A DNA stretch of 64,000 nt from Aureibacillus halotolerans (GCF_004363045.1 NZ_SNYJ01000012.1:62001-126000); one strand, 5' to 3'. Positions 45,042 to 54,686 are shown, numbered from the stretch's first letter. Numbers and translations are program-made. Notes: generated by a model not told the origin, from the sequence alone.

Positions 45042-46331
45042 ATGAAACATGTAATGAATAGTCTACTTTTTGCTGTACTGCTCATTGCTTTAACAGCATG
45101 TGGTAGTGGGGGTTCAGAACAACAGAGTGAAGCTTCTGATGGAGCGGTAGAGCTGACGTTGTGGACGGATTGGACAGAGGATCGTCCGGAGAATACAGCT
45201 TACAAGCAAACCATTGAGAAATTTAACCAAGAGCATGAGGATATCAAAGTCACGATCGAAGCGATTCCACATGATCAATACGAAACAAAGCTACGTACGC
45301 AAGCGGCAGGGAAACAGTTGCCTGATATGTTCCGCGTATGGCCAGGAGCACGTCTTGAGCCACTAGCAAAAGGTGGAGCGACATTGCCTCTAGATCCGAT
45401 TATGGACACATGGAAGGACGTCATTCCAGAAAGTGCATTAAAAGCTTATCAATATGATGGTACACAGTATGCGATTCCTGCCAACATTAGCTTAACTAGC
45501 TTAATCTATTATAGAAAAGATATGGTTGCCGATGCAGGTTTTGAGACATTTCCAAAAACATATGACGAGTTGAAAGCGCTTATTACAGCGTTAAATGACG
45601 CAGGCACAACACCAATCGCTCTTGGAAATAAATCCATTTGGCCACTACAATCAGTGTACATTTCAACCATTGCTGATCGTTTTACAGGAAGCGATTTTCT
45701 TCCAAACGTACTGAGTGGAGAAGGTACATTCGAAAATCCATTGTTTGTTGATTCCCTTGCTGTTATTGATGAAATGACAAAGCTTAACGCCTTTAATTCA
45801 GATTTGAATACAATTGACGAGTCACAGGCGAGAGGAAAGTTCATTGCAGGAGATACAGCGATGCATTTTGCTGGCTCATGGGCAATTGGACCAATTTTAG
45901 ATAGTATTGAAGATCTTGATAATATCGGTGTTGCCCCATTCCCATCCTTTGCAGGAGGAGAAGGTGATCCATCTGCGATTGCCGGGAGCGCTGGTGGAGC
46001 GATTGCGCTAAGCAGTCAGCTTGAAGGTGAGAAACAAGAAGCAGCATTTACATTCATGAAGTATTTCTATAGCGATCCATTGTATCAAGAGCTTGTGAAA
46101 GCCAATATTGTAGTTCCGGTAGAAGTAGAGGTTGGCGATGACGTGCCAGCAGTATATCAAGAAGCAAATGCATTAATGCAGGGCGGAATAACGCCAGTCT
46201 ATGATGCAACGTTGTCTCCTGAGCTTACCGATCTTATTAACAATGGCTTGCAGTCCATTACGCTTGGCGATATGACGCCAGAGGAACTAGCTAAAAAAAT
46301 GCAGGAAGCCAACGAGTCGGCGCAAGAATAA
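45042..46331 (+). CDS. Sugar-binding lipoprotein of an ABC importer
   Basis: 429-residue extracellular solute-binding protein (family 1), with lipobox LTAC (C20). LTLWTDWTEDRPENTAYKQTIEKFNQEHEDIKV is the typical N-lobe, and AIPANISLTSLIYYRKD and MHFAGSWAIG mark the hinge region of MsmE/CUT1-type proteins. ATG 45042 follows AAAGGGGGAT. It is the first gene of a five-gene cluster with two permeases and a two-component system, as in the xylan/arabinan regulons of Bacilli. The ligand is probably a xylo-oligosaccharide or similar (inference from the GH43 neighbour). Confidence 0.92.
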   Translation: MKHVMNSLLFAVLLIALTACGSGGSEQQSEASDGAVELTLWTDWTEDRPENTAYKQTIEKFNQEHEDIKVTIEAIPHDQYETKLRTQAAGKQLPDMFRVWPGARLEPLAKGGATLPLDPIMDTWKDVIPESALKAYQYDGTQYAIPANISLTSLIYYRKDMVADAGFETFPKTYDELKALITALNDAGTTPIALGNKSIWPLQSVYISTIADRFTGSDFLPNVLSGEGTFENPLFVDSLAVIDEMTKLNAFNSDLNTIDESQARGKFIAGDTAMHFAGSWAIGPILDSIEDLDNIGVAPFPSFAGGEGDPSAIAGSAGGAIALSSQLEGEKQEAAFTFMKYFYSDPLYQELVKANIVVPVEVEVGDDVPAVYQEANALMQGGITPVYDATLSPELTDLINNGLQSITLGDMTPEELAKKMQEANESAQE

Positions 46332-46371
46332 TCACTAATAAGCAACTCGTCGAATATACAACATTAAATTT

Positions 46372-46400
46372 AGCAGGTTGCCGATTTGTGGCAACCTGCT
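46372..46400 (+). terminator. Intercistronic hairpin between binding protein and permease genes
   Basis: Perfect 11-bp stem AGCAGGTTGCC/GGCAACCTGCT with a 7-nt loop, without a T-tract. This is the usual position of a structure that stabilises the binding-protein mRNA and reduces readthrough into the permease genes. Confidence 0.65.
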
Positions 46401-46418
46401 TATGTGGGGAGGTTCGTT

Positions 46419-47294
46419 ATGCATAATTCTATGAAACGTTCTTGGTTTATTGTTCTCGGTTTATTGCCAGCCTTGCTCGTTTACACAGTGTTTGCCATTT
46501 TACCGATTCTGCAATCCTTTTATTATTCATTGATGGAATGGGATGGCTTTTCAGACATGGTGTTTGTAGGACTGGATAACTTTAAGGAGCTTTTTCAAGA
46601 CGAGCTTTTTTGGAACTCAATGAAAAACAACGTCTTGGTTGTTTTAGCGTCTGTCTTAGGCCAAGTGCCAATCGCGCTGTTTATTGCACTCTTGCTTAAT
46701 CGAAAGCTGAAAGGGCTAAAGTTTTTCCGAACGATAGGATTTTTGCCTGTCGTCCTTTCAACGGTTGTTATCTCCATCACTTGGGGATTGATGTACAACT
46801 TCGAGGATGGGCTCTTTAACGTCTTTCTTCGTACGGTGGGCTTAGACGCACTAGCACAGAACTGGCTAGGCGATACAACATGGTCTATGCCATCTGTTTT
46901 AGTGACAGTCATTTGGCAATTTATTGGTCTTTATCTTGTCATTTTTATGGCCGCGCTGCAAAATATTCCTGAAGAAGTGCTTGAAGCCGCACGTATGGAT
47001 GGGGCAAACGAGTGGACAACAACATGGAAGATTACGTTACCAATGATTTGGGACACGGTGATTGTAGCCGTTATTCTATGTATCTCAGGAAGTTTAAAAA
47101 CATTTGATTTACTCTATGTAATGACCAACGGTGGGCCAGCCCATTCGACAGAAGTCATGGCGCTCTATATGTTTAATCAAACGTTTGGTCAATTTCAATA
47201 TGGCTACGGCAGTGCCATTTCAGTGCTTATTTTTGCATTTAGTTTATTGCTTATTTTTGTTGTGACACGTCTGTTAGGTAAGAAAATGTTATAG
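46419..47294 (+). CDS. Sugar ABC transporter permease (MsmF-like)
   Basis: 291 residues from ATG 46419 (GGGGAGG upstream); an in-frame GTG/TTG start near 46386 would lie inside the hairpin. Six hydrophobic segments; EAA loop EVLEAARMDGANEWTTTWKITLP. A CUT1-type permease that forms the channel with the next gene product. The ATPase is not in the window. Confidence 0.92.
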   Translation: MHNSMKRSWFIVLGLLPALLVYTVFAILPILQSFYYSLMEWDGFSDMVFVGLDNFKELFQDELFWNSMKNNVLVVLASVLGQVPIALFIALLLNRKLKGLKFFRTIGFLPVVLSTVVISITWGLMYNFEDGLFNVFLRTVGLDALAQNWLGDTTWSMPSVLVTVIWQFIGLYLVIFMAALQNIPEEVLEAARMDGANEWTTTWKITLPMIWDTVIVAVILCISGSLKTFDLLYVMTNGGPAHSTEVMALYMFNQTFGQFQYGYGSAISVLIFAFSLLLIFVVTRLLGKKML

Positions 47295-47309
47295 AATGGA
47301 GGAAGTCAT

Positions 47310-48164
47310 ATGTCGCGTGCAATACCTCTTCAGACGAAAAAAAAATGGTCGATCAAACGAGGCCTGATTTATTTGGTTTTGTCATTGTTCGCCATTGCTA
47401 ATGCGTATCCAATCCTTTGGATGATGATGAATTCGTTTAAATCGTCTAAAGAATTTACGGTTGATCAACTTGGTTGGCCAGATCAGTTTGTGTTGGATAA
47501 TTACATTAATGCATGGAATACAGCAAATTTTGGTGTATTGTTTGGCAATAGTATTTATGTAACAATCGTAGCAACACTGCTCACAGTGTTTATGGGCGCT
47601 TTGGCATCGTATTGTTTGGCGCGGTTTTCATTTAAACTGAACAATATCATGCATACGTATTTTGTTTTTGGCATGCTCGTTCCAATCCATGCAACACTTG
47701 TTCCAATGTTTATATTAATGAGAGATCTGGGATTACTAGACACTCCGGTCACTTTGCTTTTCCCTTATATTGCTTTCCACTTGCCAATTACGATCTTTAT
47801 TTTGACAAGCTTTATGAAGGCCTTTCCAAAGGATATTGAGGAATCAGCGGTTATGGATGGCTGTGGGCTTTTTCGTATCTTTTGGTCCATTATTCTACCA
47901 ATGTCTCGCCCAGCCATCGCCACAGTGGTCATTTTAAACTTGATTTACAACTGGAATGAATTTTCATTCGCGCTTGTTTTGATTACAGATCCAATGCTAA
48001 AGACGCTACCGCTTGGACTGGCCAGCTTTGCGGGTCAGTACACGACTGATTACGGTGCACAGATGGCAGGTTTAACCCTTTCAGTTCTCCCGATCATTGC
48101 GTTCTATTTGTTCATGGAACGTGAAATTGTTCGTGGAATGACGGCAGGTGCCGTGAAAGGCTAA
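47310..48164 (+). CDS. Sugar ABC transporter permease (MsmG-like)
   Basis: 284 residues, six hydrophobic segments, EAA loop EESAVMDGCGLFRIFWSIILP. ATG 47310 follows GGAGG with 8-nt spacing and starts 15 bases after the preceding stop. Second channel subunit of the CUT1 importer. The sensor kinase gene follows after 34 bases in the same operon. Confidence 0.92.
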   Translation: MSRAIPLQTKKKWSIKRGLIYLVLSLFAIANAYPILWMMMNSFKSSKEFTVDQLGWPDQFVLDNYINAWNTANFGVLFGNSIYVTIVATLLTVFMGALASYCLARFSFKLNNIMHTYFVFGMLVPIHATLVPMFILMRDLGLLDTPVTLLFPYIAFHLPITIFILTSFMKAFPKDIEESAVMDGCGLFRIFWSIILPMSRPAIATVVILNLIYNWNEFSFALVLITDPMLKTLPLGLASFAGQYTTDYGAQMAGLTLSVLPIIAFYLFMEREIVRGMTAGAVKG

Positions 48165-48198
48165 AAAACATTAACAATAAAGAAGGTTGTTGAGAAGC

Positions 48199-49923
48199 AT
48201 GATACGTGGATGGGGCCTCCGGCGAAAGTTTGTCACTGTATTCCTTTTTTTAGTGACCCTTCCGACACTTTTGTTTGGCAGCTTGATTTATTATCAGGCG
48301 ACAACAACCTTTAAGCAACAGGCAGTAGAAAACACGACACGACGAATGGAAACCAATGAGAAAAATGTAACGGAAATTATATCGCAAATTGAAAAGCTAT
48401 CGTCCTACATGACATTTAATGAGGATTTCCGAACGTTTTTAACCTCGACAGAAACAGAACTTGCGTTGCAGCATGATCAAGAAGTGGCAAACATTCGAGG
48501 GTACATTACGTTTCAGTTTATGTCGCATGGCTATATTGATTCCATTGAGCTGCGTGGTGATCAAGGAGCTGTGCTTCATATGGGAAACCCCGTGGTGTCT
48601 GGGGACGAGTCTTATCTGGATAAGCAGGCCATTTACGCAAATGGTTATCCCATTTGGAGCAATGCATACGAAGTGGACACTCAATGGTCTGGCGAGGAGA
48701 GCGTGATTAGCCTGACTAGGTCTATTAATGACTTGACAGACATTGAGCGTTCGCTCGGTATGGTCCGCATTCGTTTGAACACAGAAGAGCTATACCACCG
48801 CATAGAAGTAAATGCGCGCAGGCAACAAGGAAAGTATTTCGTTCTTTCAAATGATGGTCAATTTGTCCTTTATCCCAAAGCGACACAGGAAAGCAAGGCC
48901 ATTGGAGAAGAAGACATTCGACAGTTTGTTGTGACTAATGATTCTACGACGATGCGTTATCGAGTCGGCAAAGACAATTTCCTCGTTGTTAAAAAACCGA
49001 TTGAAGCCACAAACTGGGTATCGGTCGTTGTTGTAAATGAAAATGATGTTGTTGAAAGCCTTTACAAAGTTCGCCGGTCCATAGTCAATATGATTTTGCT
49101 TTTAATTGCGTTAGGCGGCATTGCCCTTGTTGGTTTTTATCATTTGAATATTAAACGCATTACAGCACTGACTGAGCAAACGAAGCAACTGGAAATCGGT
49201 GACTTTTCAGCAAAGGTGCATGTGCCATCGAAGGATGAAATTGGTGAGCTAGGGGCACGCTTTAATTCATTGGGCGACCGTATACAACAGCATATAAACA
49301 ACGAATACAAATTTAAAATAGAGCAGCGAGAAACCGAATTAAAGATGCTGCAGAACAAACTTGATCCACATTTTTTATACAACACGCTCGATATGATTCG
49401 CTGGACGGCGCGTCTAGAAGCAGCTGAAGAAACAGAGCAGCTTATTGAACGTCTAGCCACAATGTTCCGTATGTCATTAAACAGCGGCAAGCCCTATGTG
49501 AAGCTCCATGAGGAAATTTCTTATATTGAGAGCTATCTTGAGCTACAGAGCAAGCGACTTGGGGACCAACTCTCTTACAGATTGTTTGTAGATGCACAGA
49601 TTATGGAAACACCTGTGATGAAGCAAATCCTTCAGCCACTTGTCGAAAATGCCATTCGACATGGCTTCGAAGACCTCCCTTATCAAGGGAAAATCCAAAT
49701 CCGTTGCTTCTTACAGGAAGAAGATTTGATTATTGATATAATCGATAATGGCTGGGGTTTTACTGATGATCACGATGTTACTACAGGTGGCTTTGCCCTT
49801 GGCAATTTACAAGAGCGTTTGAGTCTCGCCTATGGTGAAGGCTATGGACTTACGATTCTGCAGCCAGCAACGGGAGCGTGGATTCGATTGACGCTTGGTC
49901 AAAAGCCATTGCTTACCGAATGA
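48199..49923 (+). CDS. YesM-type sensor histidine kinase
   Basis: 574 residues from ATG 48199 (AAGAAGG upstream); the frame can extend to TTG 48187, but that codon abuts the binding site. Two membrane helices (about 10-30 and 290-312) enclose a Cache-like sensor domain, followed by HAMP (KRITALTEQTKQLEIGDF), a his_kinase domain (LQNKLDPHFLYNTLDMIRW with the phospho-histidine) and HATPase (LVENAIRHGF; DNGWGF). The lineage is the YesM/LytS-like family that controls polysaccharide uptake genes together with a YesN-type AraC regulator, here encoded 114 bases downstream. Confidence 0.93.
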   Translation: MIRGWGLRRKFVTVFLFLVTLPTLLFGSLIYYQATTTFKQQAVENTTRRMETNEKNVTEIISQIEKLSSYMTFNEDFRTFLTSTETELALQHDQEVANIRGYITFQFMSHGYIDSIELRGDQGAVLHMGNPVVSGDESYLDKQAIYANGYPIWSNAYEVDTQWSGEESVISLTRSINDLTDIERSLGMVRIRLNTEELYHRIEVNARRQQGKYFVLSNDGQFVLYPKATQESKAIGEEDIRQFVVTNDSTTMRYRVGKDNFLVVKKPIEATNWVSVVVVNENDVVESLYKVRRSIVNMILLLIALGGIALVGFYHLNIKRITALTEQTKQLEIGDFSAKVHVPSKDEIGELGARFNSLGDRIQQHINNEYKFKIEQRETELKMLQNKLDPHFLYNTLDMIRWTARLEAAEETEQLIERLATMFRMSLNSGKPYVKLHEEISYIESYLELQSKRLGDQLSYRLFVDAQIMETPVMKQILQPLVENAIRHGFEDLPYQGKIQIRCFLQEEDLIIDIIDNGWGFTDDHDVTTGGFALGNLQERLSLAYGEGYGLTILQPATGAWIRLTLGQKPLLTE

Positions 49924-50037
49924 CTCAGAGTGTAGACAACGTTCATAACAGCATTGAAAAAATTAGGCTGAAGGAAAGCGTTTGTCTAAACAAAGCGAGC
50001 TTTTGTAACTCCGTTAACTGTCTAAACTCGAGGTGAA

Positions 50038-51576
50038 ATGATGAAAGCATCACTTATGATTGTAGAGGATGAGCCAGTCATTCTTCGTGGCCTCAAGGAA
50101 ACAATTCCATGGGAAAATTATGGCGTGAATCTAACGGCATCGGCAAAGAATGGAAAAGTTGCCATTGACATGCTTTTGAACGATCCTTCTATTGACATCG
50201 TATTAACAGATGTTCGTATGCCACAAATGGACGGCCTTGAGTTAGCGGAATATATTGCCCGCCATTTCCCAAAAATTCATGTCGTTATTTTAAGCGGGTA
50301 TGATGAATTTTCATATGCTAAAAAAGCCATTTCTTTAGGGGTGGAGGAATACCTACTAAAACCGATTAATTTAAATGAGCTCGAGCAAACGATGTCGAGG
50401 TTGTCTGAAAAAATTGGACAAGGGCACTCCGAACAATTAAAGCGTCAACATCTCACGTTAGAAAACCGGATGTACCACCAGTTATTTGAAGTGACCACCG
50501 GAGAAGACGGCGAGCATGATGCTGCCTCGATGTACGTTTTTCCAATGGTAAGCATGGTCAAAAATTATAAAGAGGAAGACTTTACAAAATGGACGAGAGA
50601 GGAATGGAAGACGAAAGCAGAGGGCTGCTTTAAGGAACAGGGATATTGGACGACATCGATGTTTATGGGCGAAAATCAACTCCTCACATGCGCAGCGGTA
50701 GTAGATACAAACGATATACCTTTATTGAGAGCGCTTCAAAGAGATTCTTCCTATCGCCTTCAATTCGTAGTTTCTGCGAAGTCCGTTCCTTTACATCAAT
50801 TATCGACTGTGTGGGATGAGCTTGTTCAGACAGCGAAGGGCTTGCCTCTCAGCAAGGAGAGCATCGTGTATAGTACCGCATCTCCAGAAGTGATTAAAAC
50901 CCCCCCACCCTTCGTGAGTGAGCAAAAGCTGAAGGAAGCGATTTCAGAAAACGACCGTGAGACGATGACCCACCTTGTGCAATTGTGGATCATCGAGATG
51001 GAGAGGGAAGGCGTCTTTTTAGAGGATGTGCTCAAAGAAGGAATGCAGTTATTGGATATGGTTATGGGAAGGTTTACACAAAATGGTGTCGTTTATCAAT
51101 CCTTGCCAGTCCAACATTTAAAAGATGTGGATGTCACGTTGTACAATTCGTATAGCCTAGTTAAAGGGGTTCTGCTACAGGATCTCTATGACATTGCTGA
51201 TTGGCTTGATGCTTCACGAAGCGATAACAAATCCTGGTTGGTTGAACAGGCGATGAACTATATTCATCAGCATTATATGACAGACATAAAGGCACTTGAA
51301 GTTGCCAAAGAAGTGCATATTTCACCGAACTACTTTAGCTCGCTATTTAAAGAAAAGACAGGAAAAAACTTCAATGAATTTGTCAATGAACTGAGAATAG
51401 CAAAAGCCCGCGAATTGCTTCAAGGAACGCATATGAAGGTGCATGAAGTAGCTGAAACGGTCGGCTTTCAAGAATACAAATATTTCTCAGAGGTGTTTAA
51501 GCGCTTTTCGCAGATGACGCCTTCTGTGTATCGGAAGTTGCTTGTGACGAAGGCTGGTCAACACAATTCAGGCTGA
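50038..51576 (+). CDS. YesN-type response regulator with AraC HTH
   Basis: 512 residues: receiver domain 1-122 with D58 (VLTDVRMPQMDG) and K (LLKPIN), a variable middle, and a C-terminal AraC double HTH (about 405-505) with VAKEVHISPNYFSSLFKEKTGKNFNEFVNELRI and VGFQEYKYFSEVFKRFSQMTPSVYRK. ATG 50038 has GAGGTGA, and a second ATG follows directly. Partner of the YesM-type kinase; it probably activates the ABC/GH43 genes on sensing the oligosaccharide. Confidence 0.93.
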   Translation: MMKASLMIVEDEPVILRGLKETIPWENYGVNLTASAKNGKVAIDMLLNDPSIDIVLTDVRMPQMDGLELAEYIARHFPKIHVVILSGYDEFSYAKKAISLGVEEYLLKPINLNELEQTMSRLSEKIGQGHSEQLKRQHLTLENRMYHQLFEVTTGEDGEHDAASMYVFPMVSMVKNYKEEDFTKWTREEWKTKAEGCFKEQGYWTTSMFMGENQLLTCAAVVDTNDIPLLRALQRDSSYRLQFVVSAKSVPLHQLSTVWDELVQTAKGLPLSKESIVYSTASPEVIKTPPPFVSEQKLKEAISENDRETMTHLVQLWIIEMEREGVFLEDVLKEGMQLLDMVMGRFTQNGVVYQSLPVQHLKDVDVTLYNSYSLVKGVLLQDLYDIADWLDASRSDNKSWLVEQAMNYIHQHYMTDIKALEVAKEVHISPNYFSSLFKEKTGKNFNEFVNELRIAKARELLQGTHMKVHEVAETVGFQEYKYFSEVFKRFSQMTPSVYRKLLVTKAGQHNSG

Positions 51577-51955
51577 TGAGAAACGCTCGCTTTTGTCGTT
51601 GCTTTGCCTTGTCCGGTGCTCATTGCCCTTATGGCAACTCCGCGCCTGCCAAGCCTTTGCGCCTCAAAAGGCAAACGTTTTCATTCAGCCTGAATACAGC
51701 TCGATGAAAAACGCTCGCTTTTGTCGTTGCTTTGCCTTGTCCGGTGCTCATTGCCCTTATGGCAACTCCGCGCCTCCCAAGCCTTTGCGCCTCGAAAGAC
51801 AAACGTTTTCATTCAGCCTGAATACAGCTCGATGAAAAACGCTCGCTTTCGTCGTTGCTTTGCCTTGTCCGGTGCTCATTGCCCTTGTGGCAACTCCGCG
51901 TCTGCCAAGCCTTTGCGTTTAGATAAGACAAAGGTTTTCATTCAGCCTCGTATAG
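51577..51955. repeat. 128-bp tandem repeat, three copies
   Basis: Three head-to-tail copies: the block AAACGCTCGCTT begins at 51581, 51709 and 51837, exactly 128 apart. Copies 1 and 2 are nearly identical; copy 3 decays after 51930. Each copy has an inner hairpin (TTGCC CTTA TGGCAA) and ends with CATTCAGCCTGAAT. That end is the inverse complement of AATTCAGGCTGATG at the response regulator stop codon (51566-51579), so one copy folds as a long stem. The 60 bases after it up to the next gene show nothing. Confidence 0.85.
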
Positions 51956-52016
51956 TGAAATGCTGTCATCGGCTTGCCTATGCATCCATTTTGAGGGCGC
52001 GTTTTATATCAATCGT

Positions 52017-52574
52017 CTAACGATGCTCATGATGCTGTGGTTCAAACACGTTTTCATCTGCATGTCGAACCATACAAAAATGATCTACATTGTAATGGCC
52101 ATGAAGTGTTGCATTGTGATGCGCAATAATGGTCTCGGCAGAAAGAACAGGCGAATCAGCTGTCGAATGGCCGTCGCCGATGAGTGTCACATCCAAGCTG
52201 TGCGTGGTCGCTGCACGAACTGCCGTGTCGATACAGTGCTGCGTTGCACATCCCATAATCACGACGTGGTTCACTTGGTGTTTTTGTAAATGGGCGAGCA
52301 ATGGCGTTTTATGAAAGGCATTGGTCGACAGTTTATTGAAGGTTTCCGCTGATGGCGGAACGTGAATGTTTTCGTGTACATCAAACCCTGGGCCCTTTCC
52401 ACCACCGACATCCTCGTCCCGAATAAAAACGATCAATATCTCCTTTGACAATGCTTTCTCAATCACGGTATTAATGTTTGCAATCAGGCGCTCTTTTTCC
52501 CAAACTTGTGCTTCCTGATCGTTCCCTTCAATAAGGTCTTGTTGGGCATCGATAACGATTAATGCTTGGCTCAA
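52017..52574 (-). CDS. Isochorismatase-family cysteine hydrolase
   Basis: 185 residues of the isochorismatase/nicotinamidase-like fold. ALIVIDAQQDL gives the catalytic aspartate D9-10, the lysine lies in FHKTPL, and VIMGCATQHCIDTAVRAA carries catalytic C114 with the preceding cis-peptide. ALIVIDAQ and GHYNVD are typical of the YcaC-unlike, PncA-related group annotated only as cysteine hydrolases. Substrate unknown. ATG 52574 lies next to AGGAATGTA. Single gene. Confidence 0.88.
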   Translation of the reverse strand: MSQALIVIDAQQDLIEGNDQEAQVWEKERLIANINTVIEKALSKEILIVFIRDEDVGGGKGPGFDVHENIHVPPSAETFNKLSTNAFHKTPLLAHLQKHQVNHVVIMGCATQHCIDTAVRAATTHSLDVTLIGDGHSTADSPVLSAETIIAHHNATLHGHYNVDHFCMVRHADENVFEPQHHEHR

Positions 52575-52703
52575 TTACATTCCTCCATCATTTGTTTTAG
52601 ATGATCGATCCCTTATTGCTTCGACTTGTGCCTGCGATTCTTTCAGCACATAGCTCAGGAACGTATCACTGTCTTGAAAAACGACTTAAGAGCGTGACAT
52701 CAT

Positions 52704-53135
52704 TCATTTGTGTCCCAGTACTTGACGTAGTTTTCCATAGACAATGCCTTCCCATCCTTGGTCCATGCGCTTATGAATCGTTTCATTTGTATCTTTAGCT
52801 TTCGGCACAACCTCGTCTGCTAAACCCCAACCACCATGTGTTAATGTGAATTCTGTTTTCCCATCAACCTCGTTTAACTCAAAGGCAACCCACCATCCCG
52901 ACGTGTCCCATGAGAACGTAAGCTGATAGGGAGGATCGACCGTCAGCACTTTGCAAGGGGACAGACCGAAGGGGGATTTCAGCGTAAATTCATTCCCTAC
53001 AACAGCCATGAACGTGTTTGGCATGAACCATGCCGCTATGCCCTCTGATGTGGCAACGGTGTTCCAAACATCATGAATTGGGGCATCTAAGAGGATTGTT
53101 TTTTTAAGATCTGGTAATACGGATTCGACTTTCAT
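52704..53135 (-). CDS. SRPBCC/AHSA1-domain protein
   Basis: 143 residues from ATG 53135, with AAAAGGGGGC upstream. A START/SRPBCC hydrophobic-pocket fold of the AHSA1 type: DLKKTILLDAPIHDVWNTVATSEGIAAWFMPN at the start, YQLTFSWDTSGWWVAFEL and TEFTLTHGGWG in the beta-sheet, and GWEGIVYGKLRQVL in the last helix. Members bind small hydrophobic ligands; no defined reaction. Confidence 0.88.
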   Translation of the reverse strand: MKVESVLPDLKKTILLDAPIHDVWNTVATSEGIAAWFMPNTFMAVVGNEFTLKSPFGLSPCKVLTVDPPYQLTFSWDTSGWWVAFELNEVDGKTEFTLTHGGWGLADEVVPKAKDTNETIHKRMDQGWEGIVYGKLRQVLGHK

Positions 53136-53277
53136 AATTTTTGCCCCCTTTTGTAAGATAGGTTCATTATAGGGAGGCAAAAAGTTTCTCGTCAAGATGC
53201 AGTCAATGTTTCAAGAAAAATTGTTCACATGTTTTCCTTTCCTGACGCCCTTTAGAAAGCCTATTCCCATCGAATAA

Positions 53278-53291
53278 TGTAAGCGATTGCT
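53278..53291 (+). promoter_or_regulatory. cre-like site upstream of the glycosyltransferase gene
   Basis: TGTAAGCGATTGCT matches the CcpA consensus at 13 of 14 positions. About 145 bases before the start codon. Confidence 0.4.
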
Positions 53292-53436
53292 CTTTATCGT
53301 ATAGAATTCTTGTCTCATTTGTCTTTCCTATAGAGACACAGTATACTTAAACAAGTGAAAAAATAAGACTTTTATCCTGTGTGTTTGCTTATCAAACATA
53401 CAATATCCCTACGAAATTATGTATAGGAGTTTTTCG

Positions 53437-54498
53437 ATGCCTCATTTTGTCTATTATCTTTCTGAAAATAGTGAGGTCCATGCGCGGCGTGGAGCCATTA
53501 TTATAGATGCATTGCTGGAACGATCGTCGCAGTGCACGATCACAGTGGTTCATGGAAACATGCTCGCGTTGTTGGAGCGTCAGCTTGGACACTGGGGGGA
53601 ACGTGTATCTTTTCGATTATACCGCGATGGACTATCTTACAAATATGGAAAAGACGGATTTACAATTGATGTTGTGGAAATGCGCGAGACGTATATGGCC
53701 TTCTCTGAAAAATTCCCTGAGCTTGTCGAACAAGAAGCGGCTTTTTTAAAGGAAGTGGGAGCTGATGTTGTCATCAGCGATATAGAAGCAGTGGCTTTTC
53801 CAGCAGCAAAGGATGCAGGAATTCGCTCTATTGGCATATCCAATTTTACATGGCATACCGTTTATTCGGATCTCGTTATAGAGGACGCAGGGGTGCTGGC
53901 AGATGCCTATGAGCAAATGGACAAATGGTTTGTTTTAGCAGGTGGCCATCGTGAGCCAGCATGGGGGGATCGTGTCAATGCAGGGTGGTTCGGTGCTCCA
54001 ACACAGGAAAAACGCATAAAATCGCTTCGAAAGCGCTGGTTTGGCACCCATCCGAATAAACAAGTCGTGTATGTCAATTTTGGTGAGCTGATGAGAGATC
54101 AGCGGCTGCCGGAGGAGTGGACAAAGCATAAAGACACCTTGTTTGTTGTTTCCTCAGGTTTTCTAACCGGTAGTGAAAATATTGTTCCCGTCCCTCGAAA
54201 AGAGCTGCACCCACAAGATTACTTGGCGGCCTGCGATTGGGCAATGACTGTGCCAGATTGGCAGACTGTATCAAACGCCGTGCTTTCCCACGTACCAATG
54301 CGCCTTTTAGGACATGCCAATGCCATTGATGATGTTAGGTTGAATACCGTCTGTGTGAATGCTGAGTATGGAAGCACACACCTGATCGAAAGCACACAAG
54401 GCATCAACGATATTCCTTTTGTGGCCCCCCATTATAAGCATCGCGAAGTTACAAATCGTCTTAAAGACATTATTGACAATATTTTAGAGTATACGTAA
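53437..54498 (+). CDS. Glycosyltransferase-like protein (GT1/GT28 fold)
   Basis: 353 residues from ATG 53437, with ATAGGAG 8 nt upstream; the frame's first ATG (53419) overlaps that site. The N-terminal half (HFVYYLSENSEVHARRGAIIIDALL; ADVVISDIEAVAFPAAKDAGIRSIGISNF) and the C-terminal half (QVVYVNFGELMRD; LAACDWAMTVPDWQTVSNAVLSHVPMRLL) show the GT-B two-domain layout of UDP-glycosyltransferases and of the galactokinase-associated N-terminal domains. The sugar donor and acceptor are unknown. The TAA stop at 54496 is followed in frame by 37 more sense codons, so the C-terminus may be truncated. Confidence 0.75.
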   Translation: MPHFVYYLSENSEVHARRGAIIIDALLERSSQCTITVVHGNMLALLERQLGHWGERVSFRLYRDGLSYKYGKDGFTIDVVEMRETYMAFSEKFPELVEQEAAFLKEVGADVVISDIEAVAFPAAKDAGIRSIGISNFTWHTVYSDLVIEDAGVLADAYEQMDKWFVLAGGHREPAWGDRVNAGWFGAPTQEKRIKSLRKRWFGTHPNKQVVYVNFGELMRDQRLPEEWTKHKDTLFVVSSGFLTGSENIVPVPRKELHPQDYLAACDWAMTVPDWQTVSNAVLSHVPMRLLGHANAIDDVRLNTVCVNAEYGSTHLIESTQGINDIPFVAPHYKHREVTNRLKDIIDNILEYT

Positions 54499-54612
54499 AT
54501 ACAAGCGGACGGACAAGACAGCTATGTAACTGAAACGGAAGACATCAGTATCGAAGAAGTCATTGATATTATGCAAGGCTATTACGATGACTCACAAAAC
54601 GAGACACCATAA
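54499..54612 (+). pseudogene. In-frame 3' extension of the glycosyltransferase gene
   Basis: Directly after TAA 54496-54498, the same frame encodes 37 residues (QADGQDSYVTETEDISIEEV then IDIMQGYYDDSQNETP) before a second TAA at 54610 and a terminator at 54622. The acidic, low-bias sequence looks like a genuine protein tail, and no start with a binding site precedes it. It is most simply the end of the gene cut off by a nonsense mutation. Confidence 0.55.
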
Positions 54613-54621
54613 GCAAATAAA

Positions 54622-54661
54622 AGGCTGTTCCAAAAGTGTTTAATCCCTTTTGGAACAGCCT
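54622..54661. terminator. Bidirectional terminator
   Basis: AGGCTGTTCCAAAAG/CTTTTGGAACAGCCT, a 15-bp stem with a 10-nt loop, between the convergent glycosyltransferase and nitrate reductase genes. Confidence 0.9.
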
Positions 54662-54686
54662 ATTTTATTTGAACGGATGTCCCGAC

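Noticed and set aside
51593-52020. Frames of 80 and 99 codons (SLLCLVRCSLPLWQLRA)
   Set aside because: Arise from the 128-bp tandem repeat; no binding site, cysteine-rich nonsense composition.
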